DNA of 64,000 nucleotides from NCBI GenBank assembly GCA_964007475.1, contig OZ023273.1, positions 104,530,485 through 104,594,484 of the forward strand. Direction: 5' to 3'. This DNA comes from Hybos culiciformis. Its lineage: Eukaryota > Arthropoda > Insecta > Diptera > Hybotidae. Below, in pieces: positions 38,401 to 51,356 of this stretch. The first letter of the stretch is position 1; each line of letters opens with the position of its first letter. The translations under genes were made by a program, and so were the position numbers. The notes beneath the pieces were generated by a model. The model was not told where the DNA came from, did not search any database, and worked only from the letters and a program-made list of their open reading frames with translations.

Positions 38401-40802
38401 TAAGGCATATCTAAGATAATTTAATGAGCAAAAAGTATGGATTCTCTTCTTTTTTCTTTTAAGAACCGCAAATAAAAATATTGTATCTAAAGATTAATAT
38501 GAAATTGCTTTATAAATATGTATAATAATTTTTTGAAGCTATTAAAATTATTAAAATCATTTTTAGGGTGTAAAATACAAAGTATGTTCACTTAAAAAGT
38601 CTAAAGAAAATGATTTATTTCATGATTAAGTTTAAGAAATTTATATGTACATATTATATTATGTGTATATCTATGTATAAAATAAATACATAAAATTTAT
38701 TAGTCTGGCTGTTTGCCTAATCCCCTAATATCTATATACTGAGATAGAGAAATTATTATTAATTTGTTAAATATTTTGAATATCCAAAGTTTTGGGCAAA
38801 AAAATATTTTTTTTTTTTTTTATGATTATTTTGATTTTATTTTATTTTTACTTCAAGAAAAAGAATTTTTGATCATACAAAAAAATAAGTTGAAGGCAGA
38901 TGGACCAAAATCATTAAAAAAATTATTATAAATTTTAGGAAAATTGCCAATAGCCTCTCTTTTTCACTTTGAAAATTCCCTAAATAGCCATTAAAGCTTC
39001 TAGACATTTTTAATTTGTAATAATAAAATTTCATTGAAATAAATTGATAAAATTAGTTTAAATGGGTTATCGTAATCGATTTCGAGATGAACATTTTTAT
39101 ATTGATTTCGTTTACTTTTTAATTAAGATTTCTTTGGCTAAAATTTATGTTTTAAAGTTCAGATCTATTCTCAGTCTAAATTACTTAAGTATCAAAGAAG
39201 GAGTATTCGCTGATGATTGTTTAACATAGTTGTTCTAACAAGCTAATTACGCTGTAAGAGTCAAAATTTATGCCACAAATCAAAATAATAGTTCTTTCGA
39301 TGATTCTTTAAGGTTCGATATTTTTAATTCCGACAATGTAGGTATCATTTATTATTCTTAAAATTATTAATTCTCTGTATTTGAACCGAACAAATTAAAT
39401 AAATATTACTGAATATATTCCCGGAATTTTATTTATGTATTTATATTAAAAATACAAGAGTAATGAATATTACATAAAATAAAATTATGAAAAATAAAAA
39501 AATAAAGGAATTACATATAATTTAGCTACGATATTAAATTTATGTTCATTCATAATATTAAAAAAATAAAATAAAAATATTTGTATAAACAGAAACAGAT
39601 TACACAGGTGTGTGCTCAGACCATTTATACATTGTAAGACAACAAACCGAAATAATTCCATATTTTCTCTTAATGTCAATTATAAAATCCCATTTCTTTG
39701 AATTAAATGAATTTAACTTAACTGTTTAAAGCTTTTTACAAGATGTTACTACATGACTATAATTATACATTAAAGATAAAAATGAATTTTCACGTGTTGC
39801 AAACGATCTTGAACTTCTTTGCCATCTTTTTTGAGAGTAAGTTATCACGCACATCTTCAATTTGAGTCTTAAATATAGGAAAAAGGTAAAAATATAACAC
39901 ACACTTTATTTTTTATACTATTACTAACTGAAAGATAACAAAAGGAAAAGCAATGGAAATGTTGAATTTTGAAAATGAATTTCCTAACAATTTCTTAATA
40001 CCTCTTTTACTATGGTTAAACATTACGCTGTCTTCCTCTATTGTTAACAGGAAAAAAAAAATCATGTTCAATTTTATTTAATTTAAGACATGAAAAGAAC
40101 TTTTATGTATTCTTGTACTTAAATTAACATTTTTAATAATGTGATTAATTTTTGGAAAAAAATAATATTGAAGCAAAATAAAAATAAAATGTATGTAAGT
40201 AATTTGATATTATTTATTAAGGTAGTAAATTATAATGTATTGTTTGCTGTAACAGGAACCCATAATTATTCCATGAATGAAAATAAATATATAATATACA
40301 TATAAAAAGAAAATAAAAATAAATAAATAAATAAAATGAAAATATAGGATATGGTATACATATTTGAAAATTAATTTCCACCAATTGAATAAAAAAAAAA
40401 TTAAGAATAATAATAATAATAATTACACTTAAATTAGAAGGTCTTTAGTTAATGATTCTAAATTGCAATCCATATTATACATTTCATACGAACACTTAAT
40501 ATTTTCCTTTCTTTGTTTATGTTTCAAATAGTTTTACGATAAATAAAAAACTTTTTCTTAAGTACATAAAACATAATAATGATATGTTATGTTTTTGTAG
40601 TTTTTGCAAAACTTTATAGTCATAATAGAGGGCAATTGTTATATTATTATTTTTTTTTACAACATATCTATGACTTATGTACTGACTATTATATTGTTTC
40701 TTTTTTTGTTTGTCTTGCTTTTCAAGTCGCATTACTTTACTAGATAAAAAGTATATAACTTTTTTGTTTGTGTTTTGTGTTGAATCATATTTTTAATTTT
40801 AT
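35497..40802. other. Non-coding AT-rich stretch
   Basis: No gene is supported. There is a locally less AT-rich patch at about 37075-37125 in which GGCGTTA (37078-37084) faces TAACGCC (37102-37108). The rest is AT-rich with many poly-A/T runs and (AAT)n near 40406-40425. The minus-strand frame at 39485-39679 shows no known motif. Confidence 0.5.
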
Positions 40803-40945
40803 GCTGAAAAACAGATAGATGATAATTTCTGCACATCCCTTGCTATGTAAATTCGAATTCCTATTTATCATAGCTAGAAAAAAGATATTACTTTCACTTT
40901 TTAATATATCTGATCGTGCGATTATAGAAATATATAAGTACATTT
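40803..40945 (+). mobile_element. Copy E of the CACTGAAAAAA-ended family, 5' fragment
   Basis: CTGAAAAACAGATAG matches the start of the full copy at 45864. TTTCTG, CCCTTGCTATGTA, CTATTTATCATAGC, TTCACTTTTTAATATATCTG and GCGATTATAGAAATATA follow, aligning with TGCTATGCATATA, CTATTTGTCTTAAC, TTTACTTTTTAATATATCTG and TGATTATATAG of that copy. The 3' part is missing. It is an old truncated copy. Confidence 0.55.
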
Positions 40946-43900
40946 TTCGACGGGTTTTTCTTAAGTAAATAATAAAAAATTCCACATATTGAGCTAATAG
41001 TGCCAGAAAATAATAATATTTATAATATTTCTGGTATAATTTAAAACTGATTTTCTAGACCCTTCAAGTGTGCAGTACAATATCTAGATTCTAGATGATG
41101 GGTTAGCTGTATATTCTGGAAATAAAATTTTCTTCAATTGCTGTAATAATTTTCATTGAATGGAATATAGTTTTTATTATTATTAAATTATTATATCTGC
41201 AATTCATTTTAAAAATTCCTTTTTCTAATGTGTTTATCAAAATAAGCTGGTAATCTTGTATATTTCTTTTAAAATTAAAATTTATTTTTAATTAAATAAT
41301 TTTGATTTACATGAACTAAATGCAAAAATATATATGTATTTATATAAAATTTATTTTTATAACTCTAGGGATCTAATTTCCAATAATAAAATTTCATTTC
41401 AATACATATATTGTTTTAATTATTGGATTCAAACTTTATAAATTCAGAGATATTCATATATTTGGAATACTAAAATAAAATCTGTATTTCGTTTAAGTTT
41501 AAGGCTTTTATGCAGACACACATAAATATAAAAAATTACAGAAGTTTTTAATATAATATTCTTCAAAAATGTATTAAACATCTGTTTCAAAGCATTGATT
41601 TTATTTTATTCCTAAAATCAAACAAATTAAATAAGAATATTACAATTTCTAAGTTTCCATTTTTTTTTATTTGAATTTATCAGAATAAGCAGAAGTAATT
41701 CAATAATTGATATTTCATGTTCAGTTTTTTTTCCCGAAATAAATAAAAAAAGAAAGATTGTGGACGATGACACACAAGTTCTAGAGTTTATTCTTAATGT
41801 ACGAATCCACTACTTTAAGACTTTTCATAACGATAAAATGGTTGTTAGCAAACTAACTCTTGTTAACAAGCAAACAAATGTTTTTTGAAAACTTTTTTTT
41901 TTTAATTAATACAAATTGGACTTTAAATAAGGACGTCGTTCATTTGATCTAACACCCCTGTTATTTTCTTAATATTCATCAAGTCAATTTAAAATTTATT
42001 TAAATATGAAAAAAAATTTAATTTAAAAGTTCAGTATTTCAGTAACAATGTACAAATTACATAATTTAGAGTTATTTTTATTTTAGAATTTCTTTTCTTT
42101 TAATTTTTTTTAATCACTAAGAACATGTAATTCCCAAAACAATTTATATGTTCAAAAGAAATATACTTTTAAACTTAAATTTACTTATGTTTTTCTAAGA
42201 ATTTTATGTAACTGAAAAGAAAATTATAACAAGTTTACCTTTCAAGTAGGTTTACATTTAACAAAAAAAATAAAAAATATGTAGTACAGAAAAAAATTAA
42301 ATATAAATTACGTTTTGATTAAATATTAAACTTTTTTCATTATTTGTTTCTCCACTTTTTTTAACTTTTGCTATGGCAAATAAAATGTGACACAACGTAG
42401 GCTTAAAGCTTTAAGATTATTCATTTTTGTCTTGGCAATTTAATTAATTTGTATATAATATAATTTTCTTTAAAAACCAAATAATAATCCTATTATTTTT
42501 AGAAGGTGTTAGAATTTTTTTAAGACCTATATGTAAAATTTTTAATGTCTTTGGACTTTAAATCTCATGTACTGTGTTTTGTAGGATTATTTATCAGTGA
42601 GTTTGATTATAGGTCATTTTAGAACTTTTGTCATTTAAGTTGAAAATTATTCAAAAATTTTATAAAATATTATTATTAACCTTTTTGTTGCAAATTGTCT
42701 GAATTTCTAAATATGAGTGACTGTGTTTATGTAGAGATTTATGGTATACATATAAATCTCTACATAAATATTGGCACAATATATAATTATACATGCATAC
42801 CTTAATTAACAAGTTTCTGTCTAAATTTATATTCCTTCGTAAAATTTTGGTTGTGAATAATTTTGTCCTTAAAACGCTTCAAAAAAAAAAATACATATTT
42901 ATGGCAAGGTTATACATTTCGTTCTATCAATTATATTGTCCTTTTTAGTAATTCATAAAATAAATCTTTTATTCACAGTTTTTGACCGTTGTTACAATAA
43001 TAATCAATCAAAATTATAACAAATTGTACTCAAATTTAATATTATTTTGAAATTACCTCAATCTAGACAATAAAAATTCTGGATGTTAAAAATATAAAAT
43101 ATGCTTTTAATTTAAGTAATATTGTAGAAATATTAAATTTATTATTTAGAAAACAAATTGCTGGGTTTATAATTTTATTATTTTTTGGTAATATTAAAAC
43201 AAATATTAGTAGTTTAATTATATCATTTTACTGAATAATATGTATTCAATGTTCATTCAGATTACATTTATCCTGAATTCTATATATTTTAATTGAAAGT
43301 CATTAAGAGCATAAATTACATCAAACTCATTAAAAGAGAATAGAATTCTGTAAGGTTTCAAATAATCTAAATAGAGGAAGTCGATTTTAATAATTTTTAT
43401 CACTTATATATTTCATAATTAAAAATATCATATTTTAAGAAATTTCTATTTTTTTGATACGATAAACAGCTAATTTGGCTAAAGTCATACGATAGTTCGA
43501 TTTGACACATGTATGCAGTATTATTATGGTTATTATTATGGTCATTATTATCATAAATTACATTTCTCGTGGTGATCTTGATCGTAGTGACTATTTTCCG
43601 GAATTTGTTTGTAAAGATTATATAATTTTTAAAGATTTTATATAATTTTACAAATGACCTCAGAAGCTTTTGCACAATTGAATGCAGTTGATTTAACCTT
43701 GATGGCATACATTATTAAAGGAAAAGTTTTTAAAATTAAATATACAAAATAAAATAAAAGAGTATCTAAGTATTTTTTGATTTATTTCTTTGTATATATT
43801 TTAAATTTAAATTTTAAAATTTATTTTATTTACTTACTTTTTATAAAAAAAAAAAATAATAAAAAAAAAATTCAAGTTTATTATTGCGCTATAATATGTT

Positions 43901-44649
43901 TAATAGTATTTAATTCTATTCCCCCAATAAAAAAGGAAATTTTATTTTTCTTTTCCTCATCACTAGAAAGAAATTTTATAAAAATATAAATTCAATGACA
44001 AACATTTAAAATTTAATTAAACTTAACGCTACAGTCTTATATTTGCCACATTTTTATCATTTACAAGACTTCGTTCCACAATTTATTATTTGTTGTATTT
44101 ATCGCCTGCTCAGAAATGAAACAACGTATAATGAAAAGTATAGTTTCGAGTAATTTAAATTTAAAGATTTGAAAATTAAAAAAAACGTATGAAAAAATAT
44201 CAAGTAGCGTACAATTTTCATCTAAAAAACACATTTTAATCAACACTAAGAATATTGCAAAGTAGTTGTACTTATAAAATCGAGTACGAGGAATCGAATG
44301 GTGCTATTGTCAAATAATGACGTATAAATGTCATACGTTGTTCCATTTCTCAGCAGACGTTATTATAATAAATATGCTTTATGGTCTGGCTATATGTGCT
44401 AAAAATCTTACATGTATTATTAAATATTCAGTCAATGAAATGTAACAAAAGTTTCTAGTTTTTATTAAAAAACAAATACTTTTCATACAAAACTAGTCGA
44501 TCCCGGCACGAAAGTTGTTTCGCATTATCCTATTTTAATTATTAAGAGTTATGCCATTGAGTTCGTACAAAATTCATTGAAATAAGCAACTGACCTTTTC
44601 CCGAATTTCCCAAGTTTTTGGGGCAACATTTCAATGAACAGCATTTAAT
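40946..44649. other. Non-coding AT-rich stretch
   Basis: I see no convincing gene. A minus-strand ATG frame at 43400-43708 (102 codons) is the best-formed chance candidate. It is N/I/K/Y-rich and contains an NDHNNNHNN run produced by a TTATTATGG-type imperfect repeat at about 43510-43555, so I leave it out as a gene. The hairpin at 42726-42768 is listed separately. Confidence 0.45.
42726..42768. repeat. Perfect 17-bp stem-loop
   Basis: TTTATGTAGAGATTTAT at 42726-42742 is the exact reverse complement of ATAAATCTCTACATAAA at 42752-42768, with a 9-base loop GGTATACAT. The stem is shorter than a typical animal pre-miRNA stem (about 22 bp or more), so a miRNA call is not justified. It may be a minimal fold-back remnant. 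Confidence 0.85.
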
Positions 44650-44812
44650 TTTTATTTATATAGATAAGTTTCTAAAATTCTGAATATCGAATATTGCTTT
44701 AATCATATTATGAGCAGATATGTTCTTTTCGCTAGTCATTCACAAGTTCGACTGTACAAAGCAAGAGATATACAGAAAATGTAGTTATCGCTGGCTACCT
44801 TTTTTTTCAGTG
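44650..44812 (-). mobile_element. Copy D of the CACTGAAAAAA-ended family, minus strand, 3'-truncated
   Basis: Read on the minus strand from 44812 it begins CACTGAAAAAAAAGGTAGCC. It then shows ACATTTTCTGTATATC, TTGCTTTGTACAGT, CTTGTGAATGACTAGC, CATATCTGCTCATA and ATTTTAGAAACTT, matching in order the plus-strand copy at 45864. It ends about 1 kb from that copy, so the two lie in opposite orientation close together. Similarity is lost after the GAAACTT word. Confidence 0.65.
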
Positions 44813-45863
44813 TAGAGTTAAAAAATAATTCATTTAGCTCACTCTGTCATCATTTTATGATTTAATATTCAGTTCTATTATTAGATAAAAATAACGAATT
44901 CATTTGCACCACAATAAATTATTATAATTTTTAGAGAGTTTACAATCAAATCAAATGAGTATTTGCTCTTTTGCCCTTCCGCATTGCCGACGGAAGTAAT
45001 CAAATTAATTTATCGCTTAATTCTTTTTAGAATTACTTTTGTTATTATTTCTTTCTTGTTTTTTTCCTTATGTATATTTTCTTCTTTTTTTTTCATTATT
45101 TATTTGAACTCGTAATAATTAAAGTATTTTGTATTTATTTTTTTGAAATGGGGAAAAAATAAAGAATTACAGGTACCGATTTGAAGCCTAAGAAAAAAAA
45201 AAAACATAATAACAAAACAAAATATACTATAAATACATTAGGAAAAAAAAAAGTGAATTTATACGTTAATGTGGCAATTTCAATTGGTGAATAAATTTAA
45301 GACCTTTTGAAAAGAGCTTCAAATTACATAAATAAGAAATGAAAAAAAAAAAAAATAAATATATACATACATAAAATAAAAATAAAAAATAAATAAATAA
45401 AAGCGTATAATAATAAAGTATTAAAAGAATAATGTTTATTTTTTGCACATTATTGTTTTCAATTTGTTAAAATTTATTTGATAAAATGAATGAAAATTTG
45501 TATGTATGTTTTTTTTAAGTGAAATAATTTTCCAACTTGAAGAAAATAAATTATGATGATGAGGAAAAATAAAATAAAAAAATAACTAAATTTTTTATTT
45601 TTTTTTTATTTTTGTTTTATTATTAAAATTAAATTTAATTTTTGTTTTTTTTTTCGCATCTTTTGAATCGCGATTTTCTAATGCGATAACATTTATATAA
45701 GTAATTTTCATTTAATTGTAGAATGAAAAATTAAGTTTTAGTTAAAAAAACCAAACAAGAATTTGATATTTATGTTTATTTTTTTTATAAATATTTACGT
45801 ACATCCTTTAATTTCCTTAGTCGTTTTAAAGCAGACTATCAATCATTAGCAATTATATGTCAA

Positions 45864-46313
45864 CACTGAAAAAACAGATAGCTGCGACAGCTCTACTTTC
45901 TGTATATTTTTTGCTATGCATATAGTTTAAATGGAACTAGTGAATCACGTTAGCAAAATTTGCTATTTGTCTTAACAAGGAAACATAACAAATAGTTTTA
46001 CTTTTTAATATATCTGTTCATATGATTATATAGCAAAATTTGTTATAAAAATTTCAGAAACTCAAATTGTATAACAAAATATATTTTGTTATTTATTTTT
46101 CGCTAGAAAAAAAAAATAAAAATTATAATTTTCGAGTAGCAAATTTTGCTACAAATCATTTCCTACATATTTTTGAACGGGTTATTGTGTATTTAACAAT
46201 AAATGCAAGATTTGGAGCATATTCTACCAGAAAATATTGCAGTTTTAGTTATAAATTTATAAATTTATATAGCTGGTTCTCATAGCTAATTTTCCAACAA
46301 GTTTTTTTTAGTG
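45864..46313 (+). mobile_element. Near-complete copy C of the CACTGAAAAAA-ended repeat family, 450 bp
   Basis: The termini are CACTGAAAAAA at 45864 and TTTTTTTAGTG at 46303-46313, an imperfect terminal inverted repeat. Internally there are GATAGCTGCGACAGCTC, GTGAATCACGTTAGCAAAATTTGC, ATATATCTGTTCATATGATT, ATTTCAGAAACTC and GAGTAGCAAATTTTGC. Several TTTGCTA/TAGCAAA words repeat in both directions. No host duplication is obvious (CAA on the left, GAA on the right). It has no coding capacity; the plus frame at 46067-46285 is chance. The shape fits a MITE, and the superfamily cannot be set from this copy alone. Confidence 0.7.
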
Positions 46314-47478
46314 GAAATATAGATAAAATAGGTTTGTAAGCCTCTCTTCATCAACAAAATATAATTAACCAATTTACTTAAAAGTTTACTATATATTTCA
46401 AAAATTGTATCTAATCTTCCGGTGAAAAAAGGGTCAACAAAAAATAAATTGAAACAAATGAAAGAGAAATTATTTCTCTAAAAGTATCATGTTTATTTTG
46501 ATATGCAATTATTATAATTAGAAAGAAATTTAAATTAAACAGAAATTGATAGCATGGATGGAAGGAATGAGTTTTAACTTTTGTATTTACATTGAAGTTT
46601 CATACAAAATGTATATTTAACTATGATATTATGCAACGCAATATTATCTAAATGTTATGTTGAAAACCTCTTTCATTTATTATTATTGTCAATATTTTCC
46701 AGTTCCTCAAGCGTACCTACTATTTTTATTGTTAAATAGACAAAAACATTGTTTTTTTATTTTAAATTGTATACGATGGAAGATAAAAAAAAACAGACTG
46801 AATTAAAAATAGATATTTACAGAGAGTTTTCCTCAATTCAAAAAAAAAAAAAGTCAGGTGCACCAATAACTGGTAAAAGGTTATAATAATAGATACTTTT
46901 ATTTTTATTATAATATATATATATTTTTTTTTTTATATATTCTATATTATATTCATTATATTAGAAATAAAAAAATTATAATCTATAGAAAATTAAAAAA
47001 AATATTCAGTTCAATGAACAATATTTCGTTTTATTTTTATCTCTAATATTTATCCAACATTAAAGTGAAATTATATATTAATAAAAAAGCTATATTCTAA
47101 AAGACTATTAAGGACGTACAGCGAGAAAGAGAGAAAGAGAAAAAAAATAATTTTTTTTTCATATAATATGGGGTTTGAATTTTATTTCTCTGACTTTATA
47201 TATAAAAAATATATAGTATATTAAATTATAAATCTTTTTTCCTCGGCACAATTTTCATCTTATCTAATTTTCTATTTATACAACAGGTGAAAAAAAAGGA
47301 GAAAAAAAAATAAATTAATTTTTTTTTTTTAAAGCCACCTAAGTATATACTTTTATGAACAGCTTTTTCTTCATTTTATATATGTACGTGTAATCTGTAT
47401 TTAAAGTCAATATAAAATCGATTTATGATGTCTGTGAACACAAAATAATACATATTTTTATTTCTATTTTTGTTATAC

Positions 47479-47496
47479 ATATATATATATATATAT
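47479..47496. repeat. (AT)9 microsatellite
   Basis: Nine uninterrupted AT dinucleotides preceded by TTATAC and followed by TTTATTCCC. Confidence 0.85.
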
Positions 47497-47808
47497 TTTA
47501 TTCCCTTTTATGAAAAGCATGTACTTATTTTTTGTTTTTTCTTCCTGTTTTTAATATATATTATTTTAATGTAATAATAATTTTATTTTATTTTTTCTAA
47601 CTTAATGTTGTGTGTTTGCTTATGGTATTAGACCCCATAACCTATATTAGATATAAAAAAAAAATAATGACAGTATTTAGAAAATAAATAGAAGAAACCA
47701 TAGGTATTATAATTTTGTTCTTTAATACATTTAAATAAATTGTAATCATGACATTATGAAAGATAAATCTTTCAAAACGGGCATATTCAAGATTTTAATA
47801 ATAATCCT

Positions 47809-47846
47809 TTCTTTAATCTTTAATGTATTCTTTAATCTTTAATGTA
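47809..47846. repeat. Exact 19-bp tandem pair
   Basis: TTCTTTAATCTTTAATGTA occurs twice head to tail without change, followed by TTCTC. Within each unit TTTAAT is itself repeated. It looks like slippage-type duplication. Confidence 0.9.
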
Positions 47847-50800
47847 TTCTCAATTTTGGTAAATTCTTATCCAAACTAAATATTTTATTTGAATATTTCT
47901 AACGATATCCTTTCTATATATTATTCAAGTTAATTCTTAAATTATTGAGTTTCTACTATTAAAAGTTATCATCGAAATTTTTGAACATAAATTAAATTTA
48001 TTTTTTTTTACCAATGTTCATTCAGGTTAAAATCATAAATTCAAGTTTATTTCAATGAATTTTTTATATATTATGAATTTTATAATAATTTAATGGTTTT
48101 TATACTTTAATATTTTTATTATATAAACCAATTCAAAATTTTATTTTTTTTTAATTTGATATAATTTGCTAGATAATCTTTGTTTGTCTTGATCCTAATT
48201 GTTAAATTGTGCGGTTCGAGTTAATTCGATATGATTAAATTGAATGTTTTGAATAAATTATTAGTTAAATATTTAAAAAAATTATTTATTAATTTAATGT
48301 TGAATTTAAAAGTCAGCATTAAGGTTAATGATAAATCTGTGGTTTTCTGGCTGTTAAATTTAAAATTTCTAATAAAAATGGATTACAATTTTTATTTTTT
48401 TTAAGGGACTAGGTATGTGCCTGTTTGAGTATTATCTAAAAAGTTTCACACTGATTTTGAAAGAACAACACTACGAATTGTATATTTTTATCTTAAAGTA
48501 CAAAAAAAAGATAGTACTCATAATATTTGTTTTTCAAACCAAACGTTATCATTTAATTGTGATTATATATTGAAAAAAAACTAATAAAAATTCATTTGAA
48601 AAAAAAAAAAAAAAAACTAAACCATTAAATAAAAAAGCCACACAACATATCGATGGTTTTTTCGTAGCTTAATTTTGAAAAAAAATTTCGTAACCAACTA
48701 TCATTATGGTATAAAAATCTGAAATGAAAAATAAAAAAAAAATGCAAATAATCTAAATTTAACTTTCAACCAAATTTTTATTTTCATTCAATAAGGAAGT
48801 TAAATTGCTTGCTATATTATGTATACATTTTATACATACAAACTTAGGAAATTTAGTTTTTTTTTTTTCAATAATAAAAAAAGGATAACAATTTTGAGGT
48901 TTAAAAACCATCATAAGCAACAAACTATTAACATTTTGTGGTTTATTAAGTATTTTATTTTAATTACAATCAAATTTCAATTTGCCAAAACAATATCTTC
49001 CCGCTCTTGTTGTTGAGACATTATCTTTTAATTGGAAATTTTAATGTTCGTACTAACATTATTATAATAAGTAGAATTATTTTTTCTTTTTTTAAATTTT
49101 TAAATACCTGTATTATTAAAACAATTTAAATTATATTATTAAAGTTGTATTAAGGCGTTTTAATGGCTTCTTTAAATATATATGTACCTGATAGTTAATT
49201 AGGCTAATATTATGCTGTTAAAAATTATTCTTATGTTATTGTTATTATTTAATTCATATTGAATTTGATGGAACACTTGAGATTTGAGATTATTTATTTT
49301 GAAACATACAATTAATTGTTATATGTATCTTATATGCCTACTTTCATTAGAGTATTTTGTAATTTTAAACACTTAAGTGTCTATAATGTAATACTACAAT
49401 TTGATATTATTATAAATATGTTAAGAATGAATTTAAATGTTATATAAAACATTTTTAACAATTTGTGTTTATTTTACTTTTAATACTAATTGGAGAGCAA
49501 TTACGATGTAACAGAGATTAAATTATAACAATCGCCTTTCTGTTTGTGTCGCTTAGAGACTTCATTATTTTTCACGAATATTTTTTCATATGATCGCAAT
49601 CATGAATTAATATCGAAAAAAAAATTTCTGAACAATTTAATAGACATGATATTAAAACCTTATTGTCCAGAGAACTTATTTAGCTTGTTGATTTCTTCTT
49701 TTGTGAATTTATGTGGTCTAAGCAAACTTTTGAGAATCAACATGATGGACTTATTCTACGGTTTCATTCAGTTAATATTTCAAATCAAAATTGACACTAG
49801 CTCTGTATACCTACATTTTTAATTAAAACATTTATTCAATGTTTCAGAAAATTCCGGAAATAAAAATTATTAGACAGGTGCTGTTATATTCAATTTCAAA
49901 GAAATTTGTAATTTCATTAAAAAAAATAAATCTTCGTGGGGAAAAACATTTTATCTTTTTTTTTTCATCCATTCCAAGAATTTTCATACATACAATATTG
50001 GCAGCAAATACAAAAAAAGCTAATAATAGAAACTTGGAATTGAACAAATAAAAAAAAAGAAGAAGAAAATGATTGAAATCATTCGTCAAGTGTCATCGAA
50101 AGATATTTACAACCCGTAACATGAAAATAAATCAATTTGTCACTATCCGGGAATATTAAAAAAAAATAAAATAAAAGAAAATAAATATATTTTTCAGATG
50201 AAACGTGTACTTGAAATTTCAAATGCCTTTTTGGCGCAAAAAAAGACGACGTAGCTATACGTATATAGTACTATATATATTATAGGTACGGTATTCTGAT
50301 GTTAACCAAAAAAAATTTTTTTTTTTTTTAGAAATTTCCGATTGATTTTCACTTAAAAGAACATATTTTTTATCTGCAATATATTTTATTTAAAAAACTT
50401 TTAAATAATTTTTTTTTTTTTTGTTATCAAAAACAGTTTTCATGGAAACTTGAAGGAAAAAAAGATGAGAAAAAAAAGGCGATTCAAAAAAAAAATTGAA
50501 CTGCGAAGAACATTTTTGCTTTCAAAAATCAATGTTAAGACTTAAGTAAAAAGGAAAATTCAATTATTTATTATTGAAATGAAAACTAAAATGACAAGGT
50601 TAATTTTTTTTATCACAAACAAATTGTGTTAAAAAAAATTATGTCTTGAAAGTTCTCGTCCTTAAACTATTAAGTTCTCGTCCTTTTTAGTGAAAAATTA
50701 CGGATTTTCAAAGACTAAACTTTTAATCCGAATTTGAATTACTTAATTGATATACTCTTTTTATTAATTTTTTAATAATAAATATATTTTTTATCTATGA

Positions 50801-51328
50801 TATTCTTACTATTTCTAGCGCAAACGAAACAAAAATATAAATTATTGTAATCTTGAAAAATTGTTTTTTTTTTCATTTTAGGTAAGTCAATCAAAACAAA
50901 ATTATGATTGTAAAACTATTACTAAAATAAATTCAAGTAAGTAAAAATTTAAAGTTAGTTAAATATAAATAAATATATTATTTAAGTATGAATTTACTGA
51001 GGAACGAGTTGTTTCGAATCGAAAACGGCCGCAGTCAAATATATACTTTTAAAAAAACTAATAACGATTCATTTTATGTTAAAAAAATTTTATGTTTAAA
51101 AATTGGAAATTTATTTATTTAAATTGACAGTTTATTAATTCAATTCGCTGCAAATTTCACTATCCAATTAAACATAACGAGCACACCTTATCGAATGTTA
51201 AACCACCTCGTTGGAAAATCCATCGCTAAAATTGTAATCTGTTCAAAATTAAATATCTATGAACAACACTTATCTATATGTATATATAGTGATTTTATTA
51301 TTATAACAAACATATACACCATATTCTA

Positions 51329-51356
51329 TTGTCAAACATAGTGTTATGTTTGACAA
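51329..51356. repeat. Perfect 12-bp stem-loop
   Basis: TTGTCAAACATA at 51329-51340 and TATGTTTGACAA at 51345-51356 are exact inverse complements around GTGT. No adjoining gene signal was found. Confidence 0.8.

Noticed and set aside
42726..42768. Pre-microRNA
   Set aside because: The 17-bp stem with a 9-base loop is too short for a canonical animal precursor.
43400..43708. 102-codon minus-strand frame with ATG
   Set aside because: At this A+T content about one frame of this length is expected by chance over both strands. Composition is N/I/K/Y-rich, the H/N run comes from a TTATTATGG-type repeat, and there are no recognised motifs.
49544..49822. 92-codon plus frame that looks slightly protein-like
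   Set aside because: It starts with TTG and the first ATG is about a third of the way in. I see no family motif and no clear splice sites. It might be worth a search but is not supportable as a gene.
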